64,000 nucleotides of DNA from Thozetella sp. PMI_491 (lineage: Eukaryota; Ascomycota; Sordariomycetes; Chaetosphaeriales; Chaetosphaeriaceae), in assembly GCA_021432635.1 (NCBI GenBank), contig MU270015.1:2896416-2960415 (forward strand), in the 5' to 3' direction. Each line of letters begins with the position of its first letter. Position 1 is the stretch's first letter. The position numbers were made by a program, and so were the translations under genes. The notes below the pieces were generated by a model that saw only the letters and a list, made by a program, of their open reading frames with translations, was not told the origin of the DNA and made no database searches. Below, one piece after another: positions 23,314 to 34,349 of the stretch.

Positions 23314-26300
23314 ATGTTCTGGCAGAGGCTGGTCGCCGGCGGCCAAGCCAGGTAAACCATCCATCACTCTACTATAACGAGTTCCACTTGCCGAACCAAA
23401 ACGAAAATGTCGAGCCCAGCGAGCTGTCTAACGGACCGTTTTTACGGCCGCCTAGCCCGGGCGTGGTTATCCATACAGCGGAAGGCGAACAGCGGCCGCC
23501 AGAGGACGGCGACTACCAACGCAAACCAGTTTCAATAGCTGAGAGCGACACGACAGCCCCCTTCGCCGAGGTCGAGTTTTCGAGTATCAAAACAATCGAA
23601 GACGGCGGCCTTAGCTCGTGGAGTCCACACTTTAGTAAGTCAACGAGATGGAACAAAAAGGCGATGCAACGCGAACCACCGTTATCGATCCCGACAGAAG
23701 GTCGAGCTAACGTTGAATAGTACCGGCTTCTGCTTCTAATTCATCGACCGGGAGTATTCCGGGTGCTCCATCTGGGACTGCATCCAAGAGCGACCACACC
23801 GCAGCTGCTCCCCCAGTTGCCCTGCACGGGATCGGCGGGTTCGTCAACGAACTCCATGTCACTGACACCGCAAGCAGCGAGGAGCTGGCAAGAACTCTCG
23901 ATCAATCAATAGATCTGGAGACAATATACGACGAGTTGCACAACGCACAAGAAAAGTCCGCGTTTCATCAGAATCAAGAATATATGCCCTTGGATAAGCT
24001 ATGGTCCATCCTCAGCCCCCCTGTCATACGGAGAATCATCGCGACACTGTACCAAGAAAAGACTACCCAGGAGAGGGAATATTTAACACAACAAATTTGT
24101 GGACAGGAGCTTACCAGCACCGGCCGAAGAAAGATACTAGCCGTTCTGATCATGGTAGACCGGGCGACATCGATAGATGCGTTCATCGCAGCAGATATCT
24201 TGGACCTCCACCTCCCACTGGAGCTCATTTCAGAGAACAAAGGAAAAAGACTTCAGTTTCAGCTCTGCAAGAAAGGAGGCGAACGAATACCTGCGCTGGA
24301 ATCTCACTGCCACCGATGGAGGAATACTGATTTTAACTCGTTCAAGGACCTCCAGTCCCGGATGATGGCCGCCTTTTTTGATTTGCCTGACGATCGGATA
24401 TATTATTACAACATGTCTTGGGAGTATCGGCTCCCATTTACCCTTTACGAGCATAAGAACCACGGAGGCTACGGCCGAGTCTACAAAGTCAAGATCCACA
24501 GAGCTCATCATAACCACAAGCATCAACAGGCAAGTGATAGAGAAGATCAGTAAACGCAAGGCATAAATTAACACTTTTTTGTCAGTCTATCCCTGGAGAT
24601 GAACCATCCTTTGCACTTAAAATGCTCGACTTCCATAATTCCAAAGTGTTTAAGACGGAGGTTGAAGTTCTCCGTAGATTTAGCGCCGGGGGCTCGCCGG
24701 ATCCTCACCTAGTTAAACTCTTGCTCGCATTCCGCCACGGCGACTACCATTATCTCCTGTTCGACTGGGCCGATGGTAACCTTAAACAGTTCTGGAAGAG
24801 GTTTCAGACACGACCCATTGACCCCGATAGCTCGCGCTGGGTCATCGGGCAGTGCCTAGGCATTACTCGTGGCCTCTGGAAAATCCACCATGCCACATCC
24901 AACCAGTGGCCCAATCAAGATGGTCCTGCCAGAACGCACCTCTCGCAAGCAGACGCTGAGATTAAGGATAAAAACGACAAGAATTTTGGCCGTCATGGGG
25001 ATATCAAGCCCGAAAATATCCTATGGTTCCATGAAAAAGGGCAGAACAGGCTGGTCATCACAGACTTTGGGCTTACACGGTACCATTCTTTTCGGTCAAA
25101 ATCTAATAATCCGTACGAGAACCTGGAAGGCTTGACGCCTACCTATCGCCCACCCGAAGTTGACCTAAAGATGTCTATATCACCGCGATATGATGTCTGG
25201 GCCCTCGGCTGTGTCTTCATCCAGTTCCTATCTTGGTACCTACTCGGTGATTTCAAGACGCACAACACATTCGCCACGGACCGGCTGACCGAGGATGAGT
25301 CATTGGCTAGCTACGTCCAAGAAGACAAGTTCTTCAATGTCCTGGTGCGTGAAACCAATAGGGAAAGCTACGCGGTCGTCAAACCGTCTGTAAAGAAGGT
25401 ACGAAATTCCCTTTGAGTAGCTCCAGTTAATGTCTACACCTCTGAAGCTCCGCTCCAACTTGATAGATTTCTGGTACTATACTAAACTCCCCTCTCGGCA
25501 GTGGATACAAAGACTTCACAGCCATGAGAATTGCCCGGGTTTTGTGCACGATTTTCTGTCCCTGATTGAAGAGCACCTCCTCATTATCGACCCGAAAGAA
25601 AGATGGGCCTGCGACAATATTGTGAGAGAGTTGGCTCGGATCGAGAAAAAATGTGCTTCATCCGAGGACTATTGCGTCAGAGGTGCCCCGAGTAATGTTA
25701 TCCCAAGTAGCGAACGTCTCATCAACGAATCCTCCGAAGTATGTCTCTATCTTGTCTTCTTTTCTGAGTTGATCGTAAGTCATGAAGACTGACACGTCCA
25801 ATTGCTTTACAGCCTCATGTAGACGACGAGAAGCAGCAAAATGAGGAGCTACTCAAAGTCGTGGACTTTGCTCCGCCGATCAGCCGGCCACGCCTGCCAT
25901 CCATTAATGAAAACAGCCCATCCGATAGCCGCAGTGATGGTACGACGTCGAGGGAACCAGGCACGCCAGACACCGCAGAGGTTACAGATGAGATCAACTC
26001 CAGATCACAGGAACAACCGTGGAGCAGCATGGAGGTTTCCGCTGTGCAAGACGCACTACCACCGACGGCTCCAACAACAACAAATCTCGGACCTGGAATC
26101 AACACTAAGACTCACAGTGATGCCCCTAAGCCGGACGATCCGGCTGTGGAAGAAGCCTCTCTTATGGAGAAAGCTGCCCGACGGAGTCGGGATGAGAGAC
26201 CCGTACCGCCTATCGTTCCTGGCGATACCGTGATCACATCACAGGGTTCTGAGGCAGCTCAGACCTACTCTACTGGTATAACACCGCTATCAAATGCTCC

Positions 26301-26679
26301 CTCAATAGAGCGCTTGTCATTAAGTAAGAAGACGGGCCAAGTGGTTTCAGGGATGTTACCCCACCCAGAGCAGCCATCAGGGGGTGGTGTGCAGGCTCCT
26401 GGTGAGCCAAGTCGAATGTCACATCCGACTCTCCCACCGGTCAACGATTTAAATCCGGATACAACGACGAATCATAGTGCTCATGAAGACTATACGGACG
26501 ATCCAACCCATTTTACTGGCCATACAGAGACATTCTTAGGCGAGCCCAGCCCGCCAGTGCCCCCTAGATCCTCACAGCAACCTAGGCCGAGGACGACCTC
26601 GAGGAACGCACCGAACGGTGGGGGCGGTTCGACTAAAAAATTGTTCAAATTACTATTTTGTTGCTTACTTTGTTTCTAA
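23314..26679 (+). CDS. Protein kinase with long N- and C-terminal extensions and a Cys-rich hydrophobic tail
   Basis: Six exons (23314-23351, 23420-23634, 23721-24529, 24586-25398, 25502-25738, 25813-26679) join exactly in frame to 992 aa, starting MFWQRLVAGG. Intron 3 has a GC donor (CAG|GCAAGT). The kinase core spans about 325-620: GGYGRV loop at ~333, FALKML lysine, RHGDIKPENILWF with HGD at ~491-493, TDFGLTRYH with D514, YRPPE and YDVWALGCVF. About 300 residues before it and 300 after it (Ser/Pro/Thr-rich) have no domain I know. The protein ends KKLFKLLFCCLLCF, a basic plus cysteine/hydrophobic tail that suggests membrane attachment by S-acylation (inference). It faces away from the other kinase across the GC-rich gap. 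Confidence 0.85.
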
Positions 26680-26784
26680 CTGCCAATCCAGGCAGTTGAA
26701 ATTCACCAGAGAAAATTATTTGGTTTATTGTACAGTTGGTCATGTAATTATAGGCTTGGAGACGGAACCGACGGATCTGGACCC

Positions 26785-26804
26785 GGGGGGGGGGGGGGGG
26801 GGGG
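26785..26804. repeat. Poly-G homopolymer, 20 nt
   Basis: Twenty uninterrupted G bases just after ACCC, about 105 bases beyond the kinase stop, between convergent genes. A possible G-quadruplex or an assembly-sensitive site. Confidence 0.9.
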
Positions 26805-26874
26805 TTATAATATTAATACCAACGATATATACAAGCCTAGCCTCTTGTTCCAGCCATTATATGAAGGTGAAGAG

Positions 26875-28254
26875 TCATGCTCGTGAAAAGCACTGCGTCA
26901 ACCCACCTGATACAAGTTGGCGCACAGCAATGTTGTCCTTGTGGTGACGCTGTAGATACAGCGAAATGGAAGGACATTCAACCCTTGCCCGCAGTCCAAT
27001 CCACCACAAAAAGGGACCAACCCGAGTATACCAGCGGTTTAATAGCAATAGAGCAACGGGGTCTTTACACCGCAACAGAGAAACAAACTCGGGCTGCATC
27101 CGGCTCATAAACACTAGGGATCGCGACGACGAAATCTGATCATCCGGAAGTCTCTGAAGCCAACACACTGCGTGAACTGCGTTAAAGTACGGGCTCGTTT
27201 CAGCTGTCGAGGCCGGGCTAAGGTCACATAGGCTTGCTAAGGCAGGCGGGACGCCGTCGATCCCCCAACCAGGCAACGGGGAGGCCAGGTCGGAGTATAT
27301 CGCCGCCATGGGACGAAAAATACTATCCGGTCGTGTCGGCTGTGTGAGATTCCATACGGCCATCTTTCCTTTGCCAATTCGAATCCAATGCAGATCCGAG
27401 GATTCAGACTGCTTGATCGGCCAGGCGTCCTCTGGTCTCGAGGCGTTGTGAAGGGCGAAACTGAGCACGCCGAGAAACGCCGCGGTGCCCCATATTGGAT
27501 CACGATCTCGGGGTTGAATTGGGAGGTTTAGCTTCTGATTGAAGAATTGAGCGCATTGGGATAAGTGATACATCTCAGGTAGTTCCTTGCGACGCACGCC
27601 GACCGTCGGCATGCCAATAGTGCGCTCGTAGACCGCTGCTAATGCAAGGTAGGCGTGCATGAGACAAGGGTACTGGGGGCTATCAGTTGAATGAAAGAGC
27701 ACTGCGCTAGGGTCGAGAATACTTACCTGGTGCGCCATGCTAAGGAAGTCTTTCTCGAAGATATTCGCCAGCGTAGGAGTGCCGAGAGCGAGAATAGTTC
27801 GATGCCTGAATCGGTGCAGGAGCTCGATGGAATCTCGATCTAACTCGAACGGAACGACAGAGTGGCCCTGAACAATGGCAGTGGTAATGGTAGTCTTGAG
27901 AGGGCGTTTGGTGAGTGAAACTGCTCGTGGAGCGGCCAGTTGTCTATGGTTGGTGGAGTGCAATGCCGGCCGGTGGCCTGGGGCCGCCTCGAGGTCCGGT
28001 ATACCTAGCTGGTAGTTGCACCGGACCCCATAGGAAGCACATTTTTCACATCCTGGCTTTGTTTCATCGCACTAGAGACAAGAGACCGAGTAAGCATGCA
28101 GTAGGGGACAGGAGGTAAACCTGACGTATGCCGAACGACTGACCTTTATCTTTCGGAGCCTGCAGTTTCGACAACCGCGGCGAGATCGCCTTCGAGCGTT
28201 AAAATCACACACATTGTCCTGCTGTGCTGACCCTGGCGGCATTTCTACCCGCAT
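26875..28254 (-). CDS. Zn2Cys6 transcription factor, 417 aa
   Basis: Three exons: 28254-28144, 28071-27727 and 27672-26875. The binuclear zinc cluster is rebuilt across intron 1: RRGCRNCRLRKIK in exon 1, then CDETKPGCEKC and VRC in exon 2, giving CX2CX6CX6CX2CX6C. Intron 2 (54 nt, GTAAGT...CCCCCAG) is a multiple of three, so an unspliced reading stays open; splicing restores MAHQYPCLMHAYLALAA, the usual start of the fungal regulator middle region. The rest is the variable effector region. A nuclear regulator; its nearest divergent partner is the epimerase gene 478 bases away. Confidence 0.85.
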
Positions 28255-28731
28255 ATTGAAGATTGTCTGGACATCTCGCTAGCTCGAACCTGGAATCAAC
28301 TCGCGTCAATCGCGAGGAGCAGCCCGGACCCTCGACCGACCGGGCGAGCCTAAGTCCGAATACCGATGGCGCTTCGCCAGGCTCAGGCCCACTTCACGCT
28401 ATTCCAGGTCTCGGCTATGGGCGTTTTTGATTGGAGGATCGTATCTGGGTCGTCAGCTGTGGGGATCTCATGTTCGTTCAGGGCAGTACCTCGTCTTCAA
28501 CGCAGAGAGCACACACAGGGATCTATACATATTACGGACTTTGATCATCTTAACTCCTCGGTTTTAGGATCTAGTTGAATTTTTGCGTATCTAGGAACTG
28601 GATATATAGCCCAGATATTCAACATGAAGATGCGAGGCTAGGTAGTCCAAGGTAACAATCTTGTCTTTTCAACTTAAAGAGTGCCTATATTTTTTTCTAG
28701 CTCCCTGCTCTCGGTCGAATTCTCCGTCGCT
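28255..28731. other. Shared divergent promoter region (Zn2Cys6 gene / epimerase)
   Basis: 477 bases between two divergent starts. No gene seen. A pyrimidine-rich stretch directly precedes the epimerase ATG. It does not contain the TCGGYTGRG motif found at 39-55 kb. Confidence 0.5.
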
Positions 28732-29657
28732 ATGCGTGTCTTTGTCACCGGTGCAACGGGGTTTATCGGCCAGGCCGTCGTATCCGAACTCCTCAGTGCC
28801 GGACACAAGATCCTAGGCCTCGCTCGCGATGACAGCTCTGCTGCGAAACTGACTGCACGGGGCGTTGAAGTTCATCGCGGCTCTCTCGAGGACCTAGAGT
28901 CCTTGGAAAAAGGAGCTGCAGCCTGTGATGGCGTGATCCACTTGGCCTTCGACCATGCAAACATGCACGATGTGATGGCCGTTTGCGCCAAGGACCGTGC
29001 TGCGCTGAGTGCTATGGCGACTGCCATGATCAACACAGATCGCCCAATAGTCATCGCGGCGACAACCACGGTCTTGGGGAAGGGACAGGAGAGCGACGAG
29101 GATTCTGTCCCTGACATGACATCCCTTTCGGGATGACACGAGGCCAGTCGGAGGCAGCACTCTTGCCTTTCGCCAAACAATGCGTGCGCGCTTGCGTGGT
29201 TCGCCTTGCGCCAACCGTCCACGGCGATGGGGACATGGGCTTCGTGGCCCGGCTCGTTGAACTAGCGCGCACAGAGGGCAAGGCCGCGTACGTCGGAAAC
29301 GGAGAGAACCGATGGCCGGCCGTGCATCGGCTGGATGCCGCCCGACTCTTTCGCCTGGCCGTGGAGAAATGCGCACCTGGATCCGTGTTGCACGCCACGG
29401 CAGAGGATGGCGTGCCGTTTAAGGATATCGCCGCAGCTATCTCGAAGAAACTTGACGTACCCCTCTCTAGTATTACGGAGGAGGAGAAGGGGAAGCATTT
29501 CGGAATGCTTGCACTTTTCTCTACGGTCGATGTTTCTGCACCATCGGTCAAGACTCGGGAGAGACTTGGGTGGGCTCCTCAGCACCCTACTCTGCTCGAA
29601 GATATCGACAGCGGAATCTATACTAAACCCGGGACCGGTAGCAAGTACGGTGCTTAA
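28732..29657 (+). pseudogene. NAD-dependent epimerase/dehydratase with one-base frameshift
   Basis: From ATG 28732 the frame opens MRVFVTGATGFIGQ (Rossmann TGxxGxxG) and continues to a stop at about 29137. The second half (GQSEAALLPFAKQ, VVRLAPTVHGDGD, NRWPAVHRLDAARLFRLA, the last part holding the family's substrate-side motif) is in another frame up to the stop at 29657. One extra C in the CCC run at about 29121-29123 would make a continuous ~308-aa extended SDR of normal length. I found no intron with acceptable ends that does the same job. This is either a recent inactivation or a sequencing/assembly error; the rest of the gene shows no decay, which favours the latter or a very young lesion. 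Confidence 0.75.
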
Positions 29658-29944
29658 CCTAGGTGGTCTGAGTTATACTACTGCCATCGTCCTGTACTCC
29701 GGGTTCCGTACAGCAGCAGTCATCAAATGAGGAACTTTGGTACAAAGCGGCGCCAAAGTGATAGGAGTATTCAATCTTTATCCAAAACACGTATACAATT
29801 GAGGTGTACATTTCATTGGATCACGAGACACCATTGCTTGCTGATGTTTAGTCCCTCCTTCCTCTCGTTCTCTTCGCCCTGTCCTCAGCTTCGTACGTTC
29901 GGTCGTGTACTTAGGTAGTTTGCTACCCTGTCCACCGACAGAGT

Positions 29945-31138
29945 CTAGACCAGAACCTGTCTGCCTCCTGGGAAGACATCTTGGAAGCTGCCATCTGCCG
30001 CAAATCCGATAGCGCCTGCAGAGCTGAAGTCCTTGTCATAGCCGTTTCTCTTTTCGTGCTCCCGAATCGCGTCCTCGCCCTTCAAGTAAATACTGTCGAC
30101 GCTCTCGGGGCCGAGTCCTTCGTCTTCTGCAGCCTTGATCATTCTTTTGAGCTCGTCCGCTACTCGAGAACGTTTGTAGTAGGCTGTCCGAGGGTAATGG
30201 GCGACCCTTGGGCGGGTTGGTTTAAACTCGGGGATGGAGGTCCGGTCCATCGCGCGGAGAATGACCTGCTCACACAGAGTCTTCACTGCTGATTAGTGGC
30301 CCTAGATTGTTCTTAGGATGATGTGAACTCACGTAGTCGCCGTCCTCACGACTCAGGTTGAACGGCTCAGTAAGATTAACGTGAGGATTCGTAATAACTC
30401 GAGCGTAGTGAAGGTGGTTTTGTCCACCTGCGTGCGGCAAAAGGCCATGGGTGATAAACACATCGCCTGCCTTCGCGACTATGGACCCAAACTTCTTGCA
30501 TGATGGGACGTGGGTGTAAAGGATGTGCTCGAACGGCGGATCGAGACCTTCGGGGTGGTCGTAGAGATATTGACATATGCCTTAACCATGTCGGTGGTTA
30601 GCTGAGTATCATGCTTGGTGGAGTCGTCAAACGCACCCTTGATGCCGTCTTCTGCAATCATGGTACCGCCACCTCCCTCGGGAATGTCTGTGAAGCAATG
30701 GATGATCGTTAGAGCGTTACCACTGCTGTCGAGAAACTGCCGATACCAATCATTGTCCGTGTGCCAGCCCTTCATCTCTTGGGGCGGTATGTCAAGGGTT
30801 TTGGTTAACTCCTCGCTGCCGAAGCTGATGATGAATTGGTCACCATGGTAACGCTCACGAACCGGATCAATTTTATCCTCTCCGCCCACGATCTCGACCA
30901 TCTTGTTCCACGCCGAAGGGCAAAATTCGTAGACCGGGACTTCCCGATGGCGTGGGAGCTTGATGTAGGACTCTTTCCAGGACGACTTGTCATCCGGGTT
31001 ATAACCAAGTCGAGTCCAGAGATTGGCCATCCATTCCTGAAGGTACTTTTGGTTAATGGCATTAGGAACCTTGAGCCACCCATGCTCCACAAAGTGGGCT
31101 CGTTCCTCCGGGCTGAGGTACTTGTATTCCCTAACCAT
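29945..31138 (-). CDS. PhyH-family Fe(II)/2-oxoglutarate dioxygenase, 361 aa (copy 1)
   Basis: Exons 31138-30637, 30580-30333 and 30280-29945. The first intron (56 nt, GTGCGT...GCTAAC...AAG) removes an apparent frameshift and yields EDGIKGICQYLYDHPEGLDPP, a run typical of this family. Iron ligands are likely H126 and D128 (GWHTDND) and H217 (LLPHAGG), with R228 for 2-oxoglutarate. A small-molecule hydroxylase or related oxidase is expected; the substrate is unknown. It differs clearly from the two PhyH proteins at 44.8 and 49.2 kb, and its upstream region lacks their shared motif, so it probably belongs to another pathway. Confidence 0.85.
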
Positions 31139-32101
31139 GATTCTTTCTGGCGCTCTCTTGGAGTAAACACTGCGTTGGTAAATTTGACGCCTCTAGCAAA
31201 ACTCACGGAAAGTTCCGAAGGTACTCTTAGTCGACCCGCAGTTCCTATAGTCTTGGAGATGTTGCGTAGCTAAACGAGGAAATCTTTTCCCCGCAAGTGT
31301 ATTGTTCGAGCTTCGGCATATTTATCTCTCCTAGAACCAGCCTATCGGCGCAAAATCGGGGCTCCCCTAAATCCCACGTAGTGTCTCGGGCATCATCTCG
31401 CTGTATCAATCACCGACAAGGCGGGCCTAGACATATGTTCCCCAGGTCTTGGCAAATTACCCCGCCTTGTCACATCGTGGATATTGGGGTTCCTGCATGG
31501 GTAGGGTCACACCACCTCCTTTTCGGCCACCCCCTTTAACCCGCCATATTTTACACCAATCTGGACATGCTATAAAATTGCTTGAAGTCCCTGCAATTAG
31601 TTATAGCCGTTGTATATCGATTAACCGGCGTACTCAGCGTAGTTTTCATAGCTACGCGATCTAAAGAGGAGTTATAGAGGATGGCTCTCTCGTTGCGCTG
31701 GCTACGCTAAGATAGCTCTCTCCTTTAAGATTGACCTTGCTATAATGTAGAATAACAATGAAAAAAAGCGAGAAAAAATCCAATCTGCGGCAGGCCGATT
31801 TGAGTTCCATTCTATCAGAAACAAAACTTGACAGGCGATTCCGAGGCCCCCCGGCAAGATTCAGCTGAACGCCAGCCTCAAAGACAAATGCGACTCGAAC
31901 TAAGATGACTGCTTCGACCTAAAAGTAATTAAGTCGACTGAGGTACAAAATTAAATAAAAATTCGCAGACTGGGCATGCAAGTTGTTCATAGAGACTGAA
32001 AATCAAGCCTTTCAAACCACCGACTCTTACCTACGTAAGCATATCCATAACATTGAGAGAATCCATCAAACCCACCCCCCCAACTTAGACTGAAGTACTA
32101 C
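31139..32101. other. Intergenic, no gene supported
   Basis: 963 bases. AT-rich in the second half, with short frames only. Nothing recognised. Confidence 0.5.
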
Positions 32102-32917
32102 TTATTGGCCACCAGTCGAAGTGCCCGGGTCCAAATCAAACTCATACAGCTCATTTGATCCGCTGCCAAACGCAAGATATCCGCCCTGGTTGCTAGCGGC
32201 CTTCTCGCAGGCACCTACTAGTGCAACAAAGGCATCAGAGCAAAGAGTCTTCGTCGGGGGACTGGCGTTGTTCATCGGCTTGCTGTGAAGGGTAGGTTAG
32301 CAGCCAGATTTCTTCTTCTTATTTCATTGTGCTTCTGTGTCGAGTAACCCTTCCAGGAGATGAACTTACAATCCGAACGCCAAAGCTGATACCGCACCGG
32401 AGATATCAGTAATTCCTTTGGTATACTTCATGTATATATAGGTGTTTTCGATCAAGTTCCCTCCTGGAATAGCGGCTATCAGCGTCGAGCAAGCCGAATC
32501 GATAGCAGCTGTAATAAGCGTATTGTAGACATTGGTCCCAGCGTTGAAGCACTTTGCCTCGGCTTGACTGCCATCGACGGGGTTAGGGAGCGTCCACCAG
32601 CCGCGGCGCTGATTTTGGCCTTCTTCACGGCGCAGGTTGCTAGCCACCGCATTTGCTTGAGCCAGGGCTTCATGAATCTGACTCGTTGTGATAATTGCAA
32701 CACTGCCCCCGTCCACCGGCTGCCAGTCAATAGCGCCCTGCGAATCAAGATGGTGCATAGCAACTCGTCGATCGTCACCGCTCAGTTCCAATCTAGATGA
32801 GGACACAGTGATCGCCGGAATAGCATTGGCAACTGAGAGCGCCATTGCATTCAACACAAATGACTTTGCTGTGCGGGATATCAGTATGTCTCTTGCTGCC
32901 ATGGAAGCCGCTGTCAT
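32102..32917 (-). CDS. Probable secreted or membrane-targeted protein of unknown function, 242 aa
   Basis: Exon 1 (32917-32370) and exon 2 (32282-32102) join in phase across an 87-nt intron (GTAAGT...CACAG). The N-terminus has a basic stretch then a hydrophobic run ending near VANAIPA, consistent with a signal sequence; a start at M6 is equally possible. The body includes RRGWWTLPNPVDG, a few cysteines and two helical hydrophobic stretches. I know no family for it. Continuous coding through the splice junction and a clean stop after STGGQ support it being real. It sits in gene-poor DNA together with two other small secreted proteins. Confidence 0.62.
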
Positions 32918-33903
32918 CGAAAGGTAAAAAAGTACATACAGAAATACATGCTGAAGTGTGAATAGCAGGAAGTCTCCGGTAAATTGGCAGGAGAGCTATG
33001 TAAAAGGGATTTTGTGTCCTCTGGGATATACAATGTCGATGATTTGAAGAAACCAGTTTGGTGATGTGCTCTTCAGTGTCTTGGTGCCGATGCAAGTGAT
33101 TTATATACATTCTTCAATATTCGAGATGATCATATTTATATGGAAGTTGGACGTTTTACATCGGTAATACAAGAGAAGTAATTCCGACTATCTCCTTTTT
33201 GTGCTTGCCTAAGGATTATGTTTCAGATTCCTTTGGCTTGTTGTTGGTCAGTCTTGTGGTGATCCTTACTAGCAATGGCATGATTTTCCATGGAATTGTA
33301 CACAAATAATCCAGCGACTGATTAAGCGACTTCTTTCGTGATTGCTGCCTGTTTCTATATATCCATCCTAGCAGGCAACCTAGACATTTAAGGCCCCCAA
33401 AAAGGAATTTGGATACTTCGATGGAGATGTTGGCACTAAGTAGATACCCCGTAACTCCTTTTGGCAAAGACGCAGCGGGATCATCTAGCGCCGTTCCTGA
33501 AACATTCATACTCAATCGGTCGCCTATCTCTCCAATCTTGGCGCATCTTCACCCTAGAAACAACATGAAAGCCGAACTACTCTAAACTTAACACACTACA
33601 CGAAAGATAGAGCTACATCTAGTATGAGAGGCGTATGCAAGATCCCAAAGGAATGTGAAAGAGGAGACATCGGTGTCTGGTCTAATTTTAGATGCATGCA
33701 AGACATATGGGAGACTCGACAATACGAAGTCGCTTGTAGAACCGCTACTCCTACTCCTTGTGGTCGTGGACTTCGTATAAAGTCGAGACGTTCTGCTGAA
33801 TCGTTAGTTCTATCTCTTCGGCAACTTCAATCTAGCATCTCACGCATTGCACAAATCTCAAGGCTCATAAATACCCTCAATTCAATCATCCTCCCACTCC
33901 AAA
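32918..33903. other. Intergenic, weak small frame only
   Basis: A 98-codon minus-strand frame at 33216-33509 (MNVSGTALDD start) cannot be supported by splicing or homology. The last ~40 bases are an AT/CT-rich leader with CATAAATA at 33866-33873, before the next gene. Confidence 0.45.
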
Positions 33904-34349
33904 ATGTTTCGCTACTTCCCAATCCTCGTAATTGGGCTGCTGTCAGCTTGGTCTATAGCCACTCCTATCGCCAAGGCACACGACGCTTCGGTCCTGGATG
34001 GAACTCAGCTTCAAGTCGATACTGCTTTTGAATCTGACGTCGCGGAAATTGGAAAGCGAAGTGGAACCGATTGTGTAAGAAAAGATGGCCATCGTGAATT
34101 GATCTACTGGCTCACCGAGATTCACCTTAGATTGCCTGCATGGTCAACGAGCTCACAATAGGGACGGTTGCAACTAGAACAGAAGCCTATTGGCAGTGCT
34201 ATTCTAATGTAATACAAATAGCGTGTTCCGATGTTTCACTTTCATCGATGAAGAACAACGTCAAAAGGTTTTGGCTGGGATCAATTCTTGGGCCGTATGA
34301 CGATATCACAAACCGCAATTTCCTCACTTGGCTTTTGTTTGGCTGGTAG
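33904..34349 (+). CDS. Small secreted prepro-protein with Kex2-type KR site, 129 aa
   Basis: Exon 1 (33904-34074) and exon 2 (34131-34349) join across a 56-nt GTAAGA...TTAG intron in phase. Residues 1-20 form a signal peptide (MFRYFPILVIGLLSAWSIAT). A pro-segment follows and ends in GKR at 50-52, a typical Kex2 cleavage site. The mature part would be about 77 residues with four cysteines and several aromatic residues, ending FLTWLLFGW. Secreted peptides made this way include signalling, antimicrobial and effector proteins; no specific role can be assigned. Without splicing the frame ends after 85 codons. Confidence 0.62.

Noticed and set aside
30560-30640. Apparent frameshift in PhyH copy 1
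   Set aside because: A 56-nt intron with GTGCGT donor, GCTAAC branch site and AAG acceptor restores frame and the conserved YLYDHPEGLDPP run.
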